Shown here: in pieces, positions 1-8,986 of the stretch
Layout of the letters: every line of letters starts with the position of its first letter
Position numbering within the stretch: the first letter of the stretch is position 1
Assembly (NCBI GenBank): GCA_947166385.1
Contig: CAMVEB010000007.1
Location: 80,092 to 144,091 of the forward strand
Source: an uncultured Clostridia bacterium
GTDB taxonomy: Bacteria; Bacillota; Clostridia; Christensenellales; Aristaeellaceae
Direction of reading: 5' to 3'
Length of the DNA: 64,000 bases
The notes under the pieces: model-generated
The model's input: the letters and a program-made list of their open reading frames with translations, nothing else
What the model was told of the DNA's origin: nothing
Databases searched by the model: none
Translations under genes and position numbers: made by a program

Positions 1-669
1 GAACCGTCATTCGAGGCGGAATACGAGGACGCGGAAGGGAACACCTGGATCGAGACATATCTTGTGGGGAACGAAGTTAAGAAGGGCGACCCGAAAGGGC
101 CTCTGGGGTTCCTCAATGTTAACGGAAAAAATTATCATCTGCTGGGCATCCAGACGATTGACTCCTCCAACAAGGACAAGTTTTACAAGGATCCCGTTAC
201 GGGGCGCTGGGTTGTCAAAGATACTTTTTACCTTGCCGGTGCGGAAAAGCCGAAGCTCGGTCAAACCGTTTTCTTCGTCATTGAAACCGGCAAGAGCGGA
301 TCCTCCCTGCGCATGAGCAAAATGGTTAAAATCACAGTGCCCGCGAACGGGAAAAAGGTCATCGTTGATGTAGCCGGGGAAGATCCGGAAGAAGTCACCC
401 TGGAGCTGGAAAAGGTTTCCTCGATCAAAAAGGGGAAAAAGCTCAAGCTGACCGCCACGCTGAAGCTCGGCGGCAACCCGGTCAGCGGACAGAAGATTAT
501 CTTTAAACTGAACGGTAAAACCTATACCGCCGTCACAAAAGCGGACGGCACCGCTAAGGTAACCGTCCCCAAATCTGCCACGAAGAAACTGAAAGCCGGG
601 AAAAAAGTGACCATCCAGGCTTCCTACGGCGGCATCTCCGTTCAGCGAAGAGTTAAAGTGAAGAAATAA
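1..669 (+). CDS. Exported/surface Ig-like domain protein, 5' end cut by window
   Basis: The frame is open from base 1 to the TAA at 667-669, so the gene starts left of the window; the GTG at 64 is probably internal. The visible 222 residues end in a Lys-rich beta-sandwich-like module (last ~90 residues, with KKGKKLKLTATLKLGG and a closing basic VKVKK) typical of bacterial Ig-like (Big) repeats in secreted proteins. The region before it is hydrophilic, with no recognised catalytic motif. It converges on the ADP-ribosylglycohydrolase, 46 bases away. Function is unknown; a surface-exposed or adhesive role is inferred only from the Ig-like fold. Confidence 0.75.
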   Translation, partial: EPSFEAEYEDAEGNTWIETYLVGNEVKKGDPKGPLGFLNVNGKNYHLLGIQTIDSSNKDKFYKDPVTGRWVVKDTFYLAGAEKPKLGQTVFFVIETGKSGSSLRMSKMVKITVPANGKKVIVDVAGEDPEEVTLELEKVSSIKKGKKLKLTATLKLGGNPVSGQKIIFKLNGKTYTAVTKADGTAKVTVPKSATKKLKAGKKVTIQASYGGISVQRRVKVKK

Positions 670-715
670 AGAAACTCAACCAAATGCTGGATAGCATCTG
701 AAGCATCCATTTCAT

Positions 716-1810
716 TCATCCGCGAAGTACCTGCGGATATGTTCTGTCGACGTATTTTGCCTTCCATACCGGATCGTCGTATTCGCCATTTTCATGAATC
801 CGGCAGTCACGCCACAGATCATCCGCAACTTCCAGGATAAGATCCATCAGCTCCAGGTTTTCCGTATACTTTGCAGGGATACCGGAAAGGCCGACCTGTG
901 CACCTATAATATTACCGGCCACCGCGCCGGTAGAGTCGCTGTCCCCATCGTGATTCACGGCAGCGATCAGCGCCCTGTCGATATCGCCGGAATATTTGAT
1001 AGCACAGTACACTGCAATGGCGAGCGTTTCTTCCGCCACCCAGCCTTCCCCCAGCCGATGGATTGCCCTGATATCATTCATATCCTCTGCAGCAAGGTCG
1101 ATCGCCTTTTCGATGAGGTTTGTAAAATAATCCCGCTCTTCGCTTTCCGGGTAGATCTCATCGATGGAGTTCAGCGCATGCAGCGTCGCATCCAGGATTG
1201 TTTCATTGTCCTGAGCAATTTCGTGGATGATCTGCGCCAATGCAGCCGCCGGCATCCACCCCAAAGGATGCCCATGAGTCAGCGCAGCTGTTTCAGCGCC
1301 GAAGCGGCAGATATCCCTGATATCATGACCGCGGTCATTGAAGTACAGTCCGATCGGGGCGACACGCATCACACCACCGCAGCCCTTGCTGTCATTGATC
1401 GGCTTTTCCGTTGATCTGCTTTCGCCGCTGCGAAGAGCGGCCAGGCATGCTCTCCCGGGTGCCCTGGGGCTGTACAGCTCCGGAATGTTGCCAAGCCAGG
1501 AATACCCGGGTTTCTCCCTTGGAGGATACTTTGATTCCTGCGTGATCAGCCAGTCGTGGTAACAAAGGCCAATGTGGGACGGATCGGGACCTCCGTCTCC
1601 GCCCAGAAGAAGTCCGTTGGCTGTAAAAAGCGTCATCTGCGTATCATCAGAGATCAGCGCTTTTCCTTTCGTCAGCGAATACTCCGTGATGCCGGATTTT
1701 CCGTATTTTTTGAAGATCCCTCTTTCCCGCGTAAACTCCACGGCATAACCCAGGGCATCCCCGGCGGCCCCACCAACCAGACATCCGCGAAACCTGTCCT
1801 GATCACGCAT
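716..1810 (-). CDS. ADP-ribosylglycohydrolase (DraG/ARH family)
   Basis: About 364 residues. The protein opens with FRGCLVGGAAGDALG, the typical ARH/DraG start, then has the metal-binding ISDDTQM motif and, near the C-terminus, the second metal site NHDGDSDSTGA. These are the acidic clusters that hold two Mg2+ ions in enzymes hydrolysing ADP-ribose from proteins or small molecules. The frame could begin at 1846, but the ATG at 1810 has GGAGG eight bases upstream and places the family motif at the N-terminus. It lies 42 bases downstream of a small exported protein gene on the same strand, probably co-transcribed. The substrate (ADP-ribosyl-Arg, -Ser or free ADP-ribose derivatives) cannot be read from sequence. 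Confidence 0.9.
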   Translation of the reverse strand: MRDQDRFRGCLVGGAAGDALGYAVEFTRERGIFKKYGKSGITEYSLTKGKALISDDTQMTLFTANGLLLGGDGGPDPSHIGLCYHDWLITQESKYPPREKPGYSWLGNIPELYSPRAPGRACLAALRSGESRSTEKPINDSKGCGGVMRVAPIGLYFNDRGHDIRDICRFGAETAALTHGHPLGWMPAAALAQIIHEIAQDNETILDATLHALNSIDEIYPESEERDYFTNLIEKAIDLAAEDMNDIRAIHRLGEGWVAEETLAIAVYCAIKYSGDIDRALIAAVNHDGDSDSTGAVAGNIIGAQVGLSGIPAKYTENLELMDLILEVADDLWRDCRIHENGEYDDPVWKAKYVDRTYPQVLRG

Positions 1811-1852
1811 CCGGTTCACCTCCGCAGGGCCGCAAGGGCCGGACAATCCGCA

Positions 1853-2356
1853 TTACCTGTCATAGGAAGTAAAGGTGCAGGAGATGACACAGTAGGTCCT
1901 GTCGTTGCATTTGTAGTTGCCGTTTTTCAGGCTGTGCTTGCCATTGTAGTTAAAGGTGAAATACTTTACGCCGAAAGGATTGATGGTAAAATCACTGAGA
2001 TCTCCGAAATCGCCGCTGGAAAGCAGTTTCCCTTCCAGATAGACATCCATCTCGAAGTCTCTGAAATCCTCGACCGCCTTATCGCTGTTCAGGTTCACGA
2101 AGTATCCGCTTACGGAGACTTTCTTGCTGGACACTTCCATCGTCACAGGGATAAAGTGAATCAGGTCACCGGTCGTCAGCTTGGAACTGCCGCTTCTGGT
2201 TTCGTCCGCCTCTTCCTCCGCGGCCTTCTTCTGGGCTGCCATGGGCTCTTCAAAGACCTTATCCGTTTCAAATACCATCGCTTCCTCCGCAAAAGCGCAG
2301 GCCGCAGCGCCGAAGCAGAATACCAGGGACAGGATCACCGCCAGAATTTTTTTCAT
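1853..2356 (-). CDS. Small exported protein of unknown function
   Basis: 167 residues. The N-terminus is a clear Sec signal peptide (MKK, then a hydrophobic stretch ending CAFAEE); a Cys-containing core could also suit a lipoprotein, but no clean lipobox is visible. The mature part is acidic at first and then looks beta-rich, with no family I recognise. The start is supported by GGAG seven to eight bases upstream. It precedes the ADP-ribosylglycohydrolase in the same direction, which says little about its job because one protein is outside the cell and the other inside. Confidence 0.7.
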   Translation of the reverse strand: MKKILAVILSLVFCFGAAACAFAEEAMVFETDKVFEEPMAAQKKAAEEEADETRSGSSKLTTGDLIHFIPVTMEVSSKKVSVSGYFVNLNSDKAVEDFRDFEMDVYLEGKLLSSGDFGDLSDFTINPFGVKYFTFNYNGKHSLKNGNYKCNDRTYCVISCTFTSYDR

Positions 2357-2384
2357 GGTTCATAACTCCTTTCATTTGTCGGAT

Positions 2385-2440
2385 GAGGAAATCTCTCCTC
2401 TCCCTTCGGTCGTTCGAAATGACAGAACGTGTTGATGCAT
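2385..2440. repeat. Possible REP-like intergenic element
   Basis: The 116-base gap between the exported protein and the clostripain gene holds a stretch with CCCTTCGGTCGTTCGAAATGAC flavour (central part at about 2401-2422). It resembles short intergenic repeats seen in many Clostridia, in which a CTTCG..CGAAATGACA core recurs. Only one copy lies in this window, so the repeat nature is a memory-based guess. Confidence 0.25.
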
Positions 2441-2472
2441 CCTCCCAGAATACCGGAAAACCCCTTGCCGTT

Positions 2473-4866
2473 CTATTTCCTGATGCTCACACTCACTTTC
2501 CCGGCCGCGGTTCCGTCCGGATTCCGCAGCATGATCTCAAAGCATACCTCCCGAACCACTTCCCCCGGTTTGACCGGCAGCATCAGCAGCGCCGTCTGTT
2601 CCTCCCCGGGATCCAGACCGCCATGCCCGCCGTTTCCGATGATTTCCGTCTGCAGATCCCTTTCTTCCCCGTTGATCCGCACCTGCTCCAGGCTCATCAG
2701 GGTCTCGGTATCGGCGGTATTCTGTACCCGCAGGAACAGCATGCCGTCCTCCGTCAGATTGACTCCCGCCTGATCGATCCGGATCCGGCCGATATCATCA
2801 TAATCCAGCAGAACCGCATCCTGGGCCTGCCTGCCGCTGACAGCCACCGGCGCACTCATATACTCCTGATTATATATGTCGGTGATCAGAAAGGCAACCG
2901 CCAGCGTTTCCGGATCCAGTCGATCCCGGACAAACCGCAGTTCAGCTTCGCCGGGACTCCAGCTGAACACTTCCGCACCGGTGACTTCCCATTCCCGGAA
3001 GGGGCGCGGGAGATTTCCCTTCCTCTCCTCCGCGCGGCAGGTAATCTGAACCAGATCGGACAGAGAGACGGCCAGTCTCGCTGAATAGCCCCCGATCGCT
3101 TCATCATACAGGCAGACTGTTTCCACCGCCACCCGGTTTGCGATCGGATCCCGGCTGCAGAGCAGCCTGGCATCCGAAACGGTGCCTGACCGGTCTGTCA
3201 CCTGCACCGGAACGCTCAGCAGCCCGTCGTCCCGGGGTACATAGAAGAGCGGAATTTCAGACAGGAGACGTCCCGACGAATCCGTGACAAACAGGTTCGT
3301 ATGCACATATTCACCCGCAAGTTCGCCCCGTTTCGTCAGCTCCGCCTCCTGCACAGCCACCAGCCGCCAGCTTTCCCCGCCGGGAACCTGCTGCAGTGCG
3401 ACAATCTCCGCCCGGTCAAATGTTTCCTGCTGCCGGCTGCTCAGCGGCAGGCTGACCAGCGTCCGGTTATCCTTCCTGGCTTCCGCCACAGCGGTATTCT
3501 CCAGCCCGTCCAGGATCCCCTCGATCTCCCCGGTGCCTGTCAGCCGGTCGCCGAAATCCAGGAGAAAATCCGTGTAGGCCGCGGAAAAATCCAGCCCGCG
3601 GTAGCGCTCCATCCCCGCCGCATACAAGGCCTTATTGTAAAACGGGAAATAAAGCGTCAGTCCCGAGCCCTGTCTGCCGGAAGATTCCGCGACCTTCACG
3701 CATTCTGACAGGGCATCCATGACCTCCGCCGCCCGTTCCGGATCCCCGAAGGCCGCCAGGTTCTCCACCATACTGCCCAGGTCGATCAGGTCATAATCCT
3801 CGTCCGGATCCTCCTCATTCCGGCCGAAAGAAAGCATTCTCCGGCGGGATCGGGAGATATCGGCATAGGTGTCATCCCTGACTTTCACCGTGGAAATAAA
3901 CCGTCCCAGCATATCCGCCAGCGGTTCCATGCCGGAAAGATCCACGCAGGACAGGGTCAGCTTTCCCGCCTCAAACACCCCGAGCATGGCCGCCCGGCCG
4001 TTCTCCAGGTAAACCCGGGCGATTCTCTCGCCGGTCATGGCCGGATGTTCCCCGCCGTTCAGCTGGGCCAGAAAAGTATAATCCCAGCCGGTTTTCGGCT
4101 CAGTCTCCTGAGACGCGATCATATATTGGGCATAAGGCGCCACCGCTTTCGCGATTTCCGCCGATCCCATCAGGCAGGCATCAAACCCGATCCAGTCCAG
4201 CTTCTTCCCGGAAAAGCCGGCGGAATGCAGCGCTGCCTGAAGCTCCGCCGGTGTCAGGCAGTCTTCCTCAAAGTTGACATCGTGGCAGACGCCGATCAGG
4301 GAGCCTTCCCCGTGATCCCATAGAATCAGAGCATAATGATCGGAAGGAAAGGCTTCCCGGGTATATTTCAGAAAAGCGCGCAGCGTCCGCGGATCTCCCA
4401 TGTTGTACAGCCGTCCGTCATCCTCCAGCAGCCGGATACCTGCGCTTCCGACCTGATAAACCGCGGTGGAATCGTCCCGGATCTGCGGCAGGGCCCAGCT
4501 CTGCGCGCCGCCCGCCATGACCACCACATTCAGCCTTTCCCCGTCAAACCCGGATCGGACCATTTCCACCAGGTCCATCGACCCGGAGCCCTTGTCCTCC
4601 AGGCTGCTGCCGCACAGATAGATCATCAGGGTCATCTCCCGGGAACGGGGCAGCTCCTCTGCCGCGGTAAAGGATTCCGGATCCGCTCCCTGCAGGTCGA
4701 TCAGATCCTCCGGCCGCTGGAAGATATCATCCAGGCTGCCCCATCCCGACCGTTCCGCCAGGGCCAGTGCGGGCAGCAGGCACAGCAGCGCGGAAAAAAG
4801 GACAAAAAGCCGTGGGAAGCGGGATTTTCCCGCTCTCACGGCTTCGGATACCTTCTGTCCGGCCAT
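2473..4866 (-). CDS. Clostripain-like cysteine protease (peptidase family C11), exported
   Basis: 797 residues from the ATG at 4866. That start sits six bases beyond the mscL stop and puts a signal sequence (hydrophobic LFVLFSALLCLLPALALAE) at residues ~20-40; the longer frame to 4944 only overlaps mscL. The C11 catalytic His is in ALILWDHGEGS and the Cys in GFDACLMGS, with the usual ~50-residue spacing. About 400 further residues form beta-rich C-terminal domains. C11 enzymes cleave after Arg or Lys and often self-process; secretion to the cell surface is inferred. It is probably translationally coupled to mscL. Confidence 0.9.
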   Translation of the reverse strand: MAGQKVSEAVRAGKSRFPRLFVLFSALLCLLPALALAERSGWGSLDDIFQRPEDLIDLQGADPESFTAAEELPRSREMTLMIYLCGSSLEDKGSGSMDLVEMVRSGFDGERLNVVVMAGGAQSWALPQIRDDSTAVYQVGSAGIRLLEDDGRLYNMGDPRTLRAFLKYTREAFPSDHYALILWDHGEGSLIGVCHDVNFEEDCLTPAELQAALHSAGFSGKKLDWIGFDACLMGSAEIAKAVAPYAQYMIASQETEPKTGWDYTFLAQLNGGEHPAMTGERIARVYLENGRAAMLGVFEAGKLTLSCVDLSGMEPLADMLGRFISTVKVRDDTYADISRSRRRMLSFGRNEEDPDEDYDLIDLGSMVENLAAFGDPERAAEVMDALSECVKVAESSGRQGSGLTLYFPFYNKALYAAGMERYRGLDFSAAYTDFLLDFGDRLTGTGEIEGILDGLENTAVAEARKDNRTLVSLPLSSRQQETFDRAEIVALQQVPGGESWRLVAVQEAELTKRGELAGEYVHTNLFVTDSSGRLLSEIPLFYVPRDDGLLSVPVQVTDRSGTVSDARLLCSRDPIANRVAVETVCLYDEAIGGYSARLAVSLSDLVQITCRAEERKGNLPRPFREWEVTGAEVFSWSPGEAELRFVRDRLDPETLAVAFLITDIYNQEYMSAPVAVSGRQAQDAVLLDYDDIGRIRIDQAGVNLTEDGMLFLRVQNTADTETLMSLEQVRINGEERDLQTEIIGNGGHGGLDPGEEQTALLMLPVKPGEVVREVCFEIMLRNPDGTAAGKVSVSIRK

Positions 4867-4871
4867 CAGAC

Positions 4872-5264
4872 TTATTTCAGTTCGCTGGTGCAATGCGGGC
4901 AGCGGGTCGCCTTGATGTCGATCTCGCTCATGCAGAAGGGGCACTTCTTGGTGGTGGGGGCGGCGGCAGGCTCGTCCTTCTTCTTCAGATTCTTGGTCTT
5001 GTTGACAGCCTTCACGATCGCGAAGAGGATCAGGGCAGTCAGCAGGAACTCGACCACGATACCGGCAAAGGACACCAGGCTTCCGACGAAACCGGTGCCG
5101 CCGTTCTCCATCTTCGGCAGGCTTTCCATGATCGGATTCAGGAAGATTTCCACCACAGCGGTGACAACCTTGCCAAAGGCGCCGCCCAGAACCACAGCAA
5201 TCGCCAGGTCGAGCACATTGCCCTTCATCGCAAATTCTTTGAACTCTTTCAGCAGCTTCTTCAT
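4872..5264 (-). CDS. mscL: Large-conductance mechanosensitive channel MscL with C-terminal zinc ribbon
   Basis: 130 residues. The MscL N-terminal helix (LKEFKEFAMKGNVLDLAIAV) is followed by TM1 and the gap and TM2 (FLLTALILFAIVKAVNK), forming the pentameric osmotic safety valve of the inner membrane. After residue ~105 the usual C-terminal helical bundle is replaced by a zinc ribbon with two Cys-x2-Cys pairs (CPFC and CPHC). Length is near the family norm because the ribbon takes the place of the tail. The start has GGAGGAG about nine bases upstream. It follows the HerA-like gene after an 84-base gap with a strong hairpin. Confidence 0.95.
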   Translation of the reverse strand: MKKLLKEFKEFAMKGNVLDLAIAVVLGGAFGKVVTAVVEIFLNPIMESLPKMENGGTGFVGSLVSFAGIVVEFLLTALILFAIVKAVNKTKNLKKKDEPAAAPTTKKCPFCMSEIDIKATRCPHCTSELK

Positions 5265-5305
5265 AATGAGACTCCTCCTCCGTTTTATATCTGCAGCACA
5301 GAACC

Positions 5306-5330
5306 GGCCCGCGGAAACTTTCCGCCGGCC
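5306..5330 (-). other. Strong hairpin between the HerA-like gene and mscL
   Basis: GGCC + GCGGAA - ACT loop - TTCCGC + GGCC pair almost perfectly, with one internal mismatch per side. No T-run follows on the minus strand, so this is more likely an mRNA processing or stability hairpin, or a weak pause, than a full terminator. Confidence 0.5.
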
Positions 5331-5348
5331 CTTCCGCGCCGAAGAACC

Positions 5349-7442
5349 TTATTTCTTGTTGCCGCCCAGCAGGTTGCTGACCGCCTTGGAGATTCCCTTT
5401 GTCAGGTCGCTCACGACCTGGCGGGTCGCGGTGGAAATCGCGGTATTCTTGACCCGGCCGGCCACAGAATCATTCCGCCGGGCACGCTCCGCTGCTTCCT
5501 CCCGCAGGGCATCCGTCCGGGCACGGCGCTCCGCCGCTTCCTTTTCCCGAGCTTCCCGGGCCGCTTCCCGGGCTGCTTTCTCCGCTGCCTTCTGCTGCTC
5601 GGCCAGCGTCTTGGGATCCGTAACAACCTGGGGCTGGGCCTGCACGGGAATATAGGTGCCGGTGGCCGGATCATACTGAACTGTCATCATCTGCTGCACC
5701 ATATTTCCGGTAGCCGGATCCTGCACCAGGACCGGCATCTGCTGCAGCTGGGGCTGCACCTGGATCGTTGGAACCGGCTGCTGAACCGGCTGCGCGATGG
5801 GCTGAACCACCTGCTGCACAGGCTGCATCACGGGCTGGGCTGCCTGCTGGACTGCCTGAACCACGGGCTGAACAACCTGCTGAGCCGCCTGAACCACAGG
5901 TTGAGCTGCTTCCTGCGCCGCCTGCACCACAGGCTGGGCTGCCTGCTGAACGGCCTCGGCCGCCTGGCTCATACCCTCAATCTGCTTTTCCACATACTGT
6001 CCTGTTACCGGGTCATACACTTTGAATGTTGCCATGTTCTGCTGCACGGTGCTCACCTGCGCCGTGAGAGGGGTCGTTGGGGAAACGGTCTGCACGAAGG
6101 GGGTCTGCGGCGCGGTAAACACCCAGGGCTGAAGCACGACCTGCGGCTGGGCTGCCGGCGGCGGATTCAGCTTCTCATACGCGCTGACACTGTTGACTGC
6201 TTCATCGTAGATGCCTGACAGCGGGCTGTCCGCGATGACCTGGGCACGCTCTTCCGCGCTGATCGCGCCCATATAGCTCTGCGGGGGAAGAATGGTGGCC
6301 CGCTCCACCACGCCCGGCGCACCGTGCTCATCCAGGAAGGAAACCAGCGCCTCCCCTGTCTTCAGGGTGGTAATCGCCTCTTCCGTATCAAAGGACGGAT
6401 TTGTCCGGAACGTCTGTGCCGCGACCTTCACCGCTTTCTGATCCAGCGGCGTATAGGCCCGGAGCGCGTGCTGAATCCGGTTCCCCAGCTGTCCGAGAAT
6501 GGACATGGGTATATCCGCCGGGCTCTGGGTGATAAAGTAGACACCCACGCCCTTGGACCGGATCAGCCGAACCACCTGCTCTATTTTCTCCATGAGCGCT
6601 TTGCCGCAGTTGTTGAACAGCAGGTGCGCTTCATCAAAGAAAAACACAATCACCGGCTTGTCCGCGTCTCCCCGCTCCGGCAGCCGGTCATACAGCGCCG
6701 TAAGCATCCACAGCAGGAAAGTGGAATACATGGTGGGATTATTGAACAGCCTGTCGGCGGAAAGGATATTGATCAGACCCTTTCCGTCCTCGTCCTGCAG
6801 CAGCCAGTGCCCGATATCCAGCGCCGGCTCGCCGAAGAAAGTATCGCCCCCCTGGTCTTCCAGGATCGCGACCGCCCGCTGGATGGCGCCGATGCTGGCG
6901 GAGGAAACATTGCCGTAATTCAGGGTATACTCCCGCGCGTGCTCCCCGACATGCACCAGCATCGCTTTGAGATCCAGAAGATCCCGAAGCTCATACCCTT
7001 CGTCATGGGCAACGCGGAACAGAATATTGACTACACCGGACTGCGTCTCATTCAGACTGAGCATCCGGCTCAGCAGCAGGGGCCCCATCTGCTCCACCGT
7101 GGCGCGGATCGGATGGCCCTGCTCCCCATACACATCCCAGAACACCGTGGGATACTGTTTATACTCAAACTTCTCCGCGTCCACCCCGCAGCCCAGCAGC
7201 CGCCGGTCCAGCGATTCACTGCGGACCCCGGGCTTCACCATGCCGCTGAGGTCGCTCTTGATATCGCTGAGAAAAACGGGAACCCCCATATCTGAAAAGC
7301 TTTCCGCCAGCACTTTCAGGGACACGGTCTTCCCCGTGCCGGTCGCCCCGGCGATCAGCCCGTGCCGGTTCGCCATGGAGGGAAGGAGAAATACAGGACC
7401 GCCCGTGCCGGTTCCGACCCAGATTCTGTCGCCCTGCAGCAT
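5349..7442 (-). CDS. HerA-like ATPase (DUF853/YjgR family)
   Basis: 697 residues. The Walker A motif GATGTGKT is near residue 33, Walker B is VIVFFFDEAHLLF near 270, and the conserved FITQSPADIP and GNRIQHALRAYTP stretches of the HerA/YjgR family are present. The cytoplasmic ATPase body ends near residue 430. A long linker follows, made of short Gln/Ala/Val/Pro repeats of the QPVVQAAQ type, then a charged Ala/Arg/Glu helix and the usual short family tail. The family is thought to be DNA translocase-like, but its biological role is not settled. A promoter lies just upstream at 7483-7512. Confidence 0.88.
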   Translation of the reverse strand: MLQGDRIWVGTGTGGPVFLLPSMANRHGLIAGATGTGKTVSLKVLAESFSDMGVPVFLSDIKSDLSGMVKPGVRSESLDRRLLGCGVDAEKFEYKQYPTVFWDVYGEQGHPIRATVEQMGPLLLSRMLSLNETQSGVVNILFRVAHDEGYELRDLLDLKAMLVHVGEHAREYTLNYGNVSSASIGAIQRAVAILEDQGGDTFFGEPALDIGHWLLQDEDGKGLINILSADRLFNNPTMYSTFLLWMLTALYDRLPERGDADKPVIVFFFDEAHLLFNNCGKALMEKIEQVVRLIRSKGVGVYFITQSPADIPMSILGQLGNRIQHALRAYTPLDQKAVKVAAQTFRTNPSFDTEEAITTLKTGEALVSFLDEHGAPGVVERATILPPQSYMGAISAEERAQVIADSPLSGIYDEAVNSVSAYEKLNPPPAAQPQVVLQPWVFTAPQTPFVQTVSPTTPLTAQVSTVQQNMATFKVYDPVTGQYVEKQIEGMSQAAEAVQQAAQPVVQAAQEAAQPVVQAAQQVVQPVVQAVQQAAQPVMQPVQQVVQPIAQPVQQPVPTIQVQPQLQQMPVLVQDPATGNMVQQMMTVQYDPATGTYIPVQAQPQVVTDPKTLAEQQKAAEKAAREAAREAREKEAAERRARTDALREEAAERARRNDSVAGRVKNTAISTATRQVVSDLTKGISKAVSNLLGGNKK

Positions 7443-7482
7443 TGTCGATCCCCCTTATCTATGTCCATTTCGTTCTCCGGGT

Positions 7483-7512
7483 ATTTTACACTTTTTCCCC
7501 GTCTCCCGTCAA
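7483..7512 (-). promoter_or_regulatory. Sigma-A-type promoter for the HerA-like gene
   Basis: Read on the minus strand: -35 TTGACG (7507-7512), an 18-base spacer and -10 TAAAAT (7483-7488), five of six matches in each box, 41 bases before the start codon. Confidence 0.6.
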
Positions 7513-7550
7513 GTTTTCGGGCTGATCCGGGCTGTACTGTTTCTGTGTTT

Positions 7551-7564
7551 CCCCGCGAACGGGG
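7551..7564 (-). other. CCCCG-UUCG-CGGGG hairpin after rph-rdgB
   Basis: Immediately after the rph-rdgB stop, the minus strand has a five-base GC stem closed by a UUCG tetraloop, an unusually stable RNA hairpin. No T-run follows, so I do not call it an intrinsic terminator; it may protect the 3' end. Confidence 0.45.
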
Positions 7565-7565
7565 T

Positions 7566-8891
7566 TCACTCCCCCTGCGTCCGGATTTTCTCCATGATTT
7601 TACGCATTTCCTCCGCCGCCCGGGCCCGGTGGCTGATGCTGTTCTTTTCCTCCTCGTTCATTTCGGCATACGTCTTGCCCATCGGCTCATAAAGGAACAG
7701 CGGATCATAGCCGAAACCGCCGGTTCCCTGCCGGGCGAACAGGATTGTGCCCGGACAGCGTCCCTCGGCGATATATGGTTTCCTTCCGGGCAGTTTGAGG
7801 GCCAGTGAACAGACGAAATAGGCCTTCCGGTTGTCGATGTCCTTCATTTTTTCCAGCAGGAGGTCGTTATTGGCGTCATCGTTGCCATGCTCGCCAGCAT
7901 AGCGGGCGGAACGCACGCCCGGCTCCCCGTTCAGCGCCTCCACGCACAGGCCGCTGTCATCAGCAATCGCCGGGCAGCCGGTCGCCGCGCAAACCGCCTC
8001 CGCCTTGATCGCCGCGTTTCCGGCAAAGGTATCGGCATTCTCCTCAATCTCCGCTGTAAAGCCGGCGGCCGCCATCGGGAAAAGCGTATAGTAATCCCGG
8101 AACATCTCCTGCAGTTCTTTCAGCTTATGGGCGTTTCCCGTCGCCGCCAGCAGCAGGGGTTTCGGCGCGATCTGCCGCGCCCGCTCCCCCAGAGCGTCCC
8201 GCTGGGCTGCCTGCAGCTCGTCAATCCCCTTCCGGCCGTACGCCATCAGGATGGCCAGTTCCTCCTGGCTGAAAGCCCGGCCTTCGCCGGTCCCCTGCAG
8301 TTCGATGAACTCCCCTTTTTCATTCATCACGAAGTTCATGTCCACCTGGGCGCTGCTGTCCTCCGTATAGCAAAGATCCAGGCACGGGGTGTTTCCCACG
8401 ATCCCCGCGCTGATCGCCGCCACCTGATGAATAATCGGGCTCAGCAGCAGTTTCCCTTCCCGGACCAGCCGGTCCATTGCGCAGGCCAGGGCTACCATGG
8501 CGCCGGTGATGGACGCGGTTCGGGTGCCTCCGTCCGCCTCCAGCACATCGCAGTCCAGCGTCACCGTCCGCTCCCCGAGGGCCTTCAGGTCCACTGCCTG
8601 CCGGAGGGAGCGGCCGATCAGCCGCTGAATTTCCACGCTGCGTCCGTCTTTTTTGATCCCGTCCCGCTTTTTCCGCTCAGTGGTGGAGGCAGGCAGCATC
8701 GCATACTCCGCCGTTACCCAGCCCTGCCCTTTCCCTTTCAGGAAAGGCGGAACCGTTTCCTCCACGCTGGCTGTGCAGATCACCCGGGTATTCCCCGTGG
8801 CAATCAGGCAGCTTCCGTAAGCCGTCCGGACAAAGTCCGTTTCAATCGTAACCGGGCGCTTTTCATCCGGCTGTCTTCCATCCTGCCGCAT
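7566..8891 (-). CDS. RNase PH fused to RdgB/HAM1 non-canonical purine NTP pyrophosphatase
   Basis: 441 residues from the ATG at 8891, which has GGAGG ten bases upstream. Residues ~1-240 are RNase PH, the phosphorolytic 3' exonuclease that trims tRNA precursors: GNTRVICTASVEE, GWVTAEYAMLPAST, the DCDVLEADGGTRTASI catalytic stretch and the GTGEGRAFS motif are all visible. After a short linker, residues ~245-440 are RdgB (LLAATGNAHKLKEL, AIADDSGLCVEALNGEPGVRSARYAG, FGYDPLF, SHRARAAEEM), which hydrolyses dITP, ITP and XTP. In many Firmicutes the two genes are adjacent; here they form one frame. Both active sites look complete. It is divergent from pgsA. Confidence 0.95.
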   Translation of the reverse strand: MRQDGRQPDEKRPVTIETDFVRTAYGSCLIATGNTRVICTASVEETVPPFLKGKGQGWVTAEYAMLPASTTERKKRDGIKKDGRSVEIQRLIGRSLRQAVDLKALGERTVTLDCDVLEADGGTRTASITGAMVALACAMDRLVREGKLLLSPIIHQVAAISAGIVGNTPCLDLCYTEDSSAQVDMNFVMNEKGEFIELQGTGEGRAFSQEELAILMAYGRKGIDELQAAQRDALGERARQIAPKPLLLAATGNAHKLKELQEMFRDYYTLFPMAAAGFTAEIEENADTFAGNAAIKAEAVCAATGCPAIADDSGLCVEALNGEPGVRSARYAGEHGNDDANNDLLLEKMKDIDNRKAYFVCSLALKLPGRKPYIAEGRCPGTILFARQGTGGFGYDPLFLYEPMGKTYAEMNEEEKNSISHRARAAEEMRKIMEKIRTQGE

Positions 8892-8953
8892 TATTCCATT
8901 TCCTCCTGTTCGAAAAAGGATTTCCATCCTTTGGTGTAGAATGTATCATTTCA

Positions 8954-8966
8954 GGAATACTATTCC
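8954..8966. promoter_or_regulatory. 13-bp palindrome between rph-rdgB and pgsA
   Basis: GGAATACTATTCC is a perfect inverted repeat around a central C, in the 95-base gap between two divergent genes. It may be an operator; I do not recognise a regulator that binds it. Confidence 0.3.
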
Positions 8967-8986
8967 GGAAAGAGGCTGAATCCATC

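Noticed and set aside
716..1810. Linking the ADP-ribosylglycohydrolase to the NAD/RNA repair island
   Set aside because: It lies 40 kb away in GC-rich core-like DNA and is probably unrelated.
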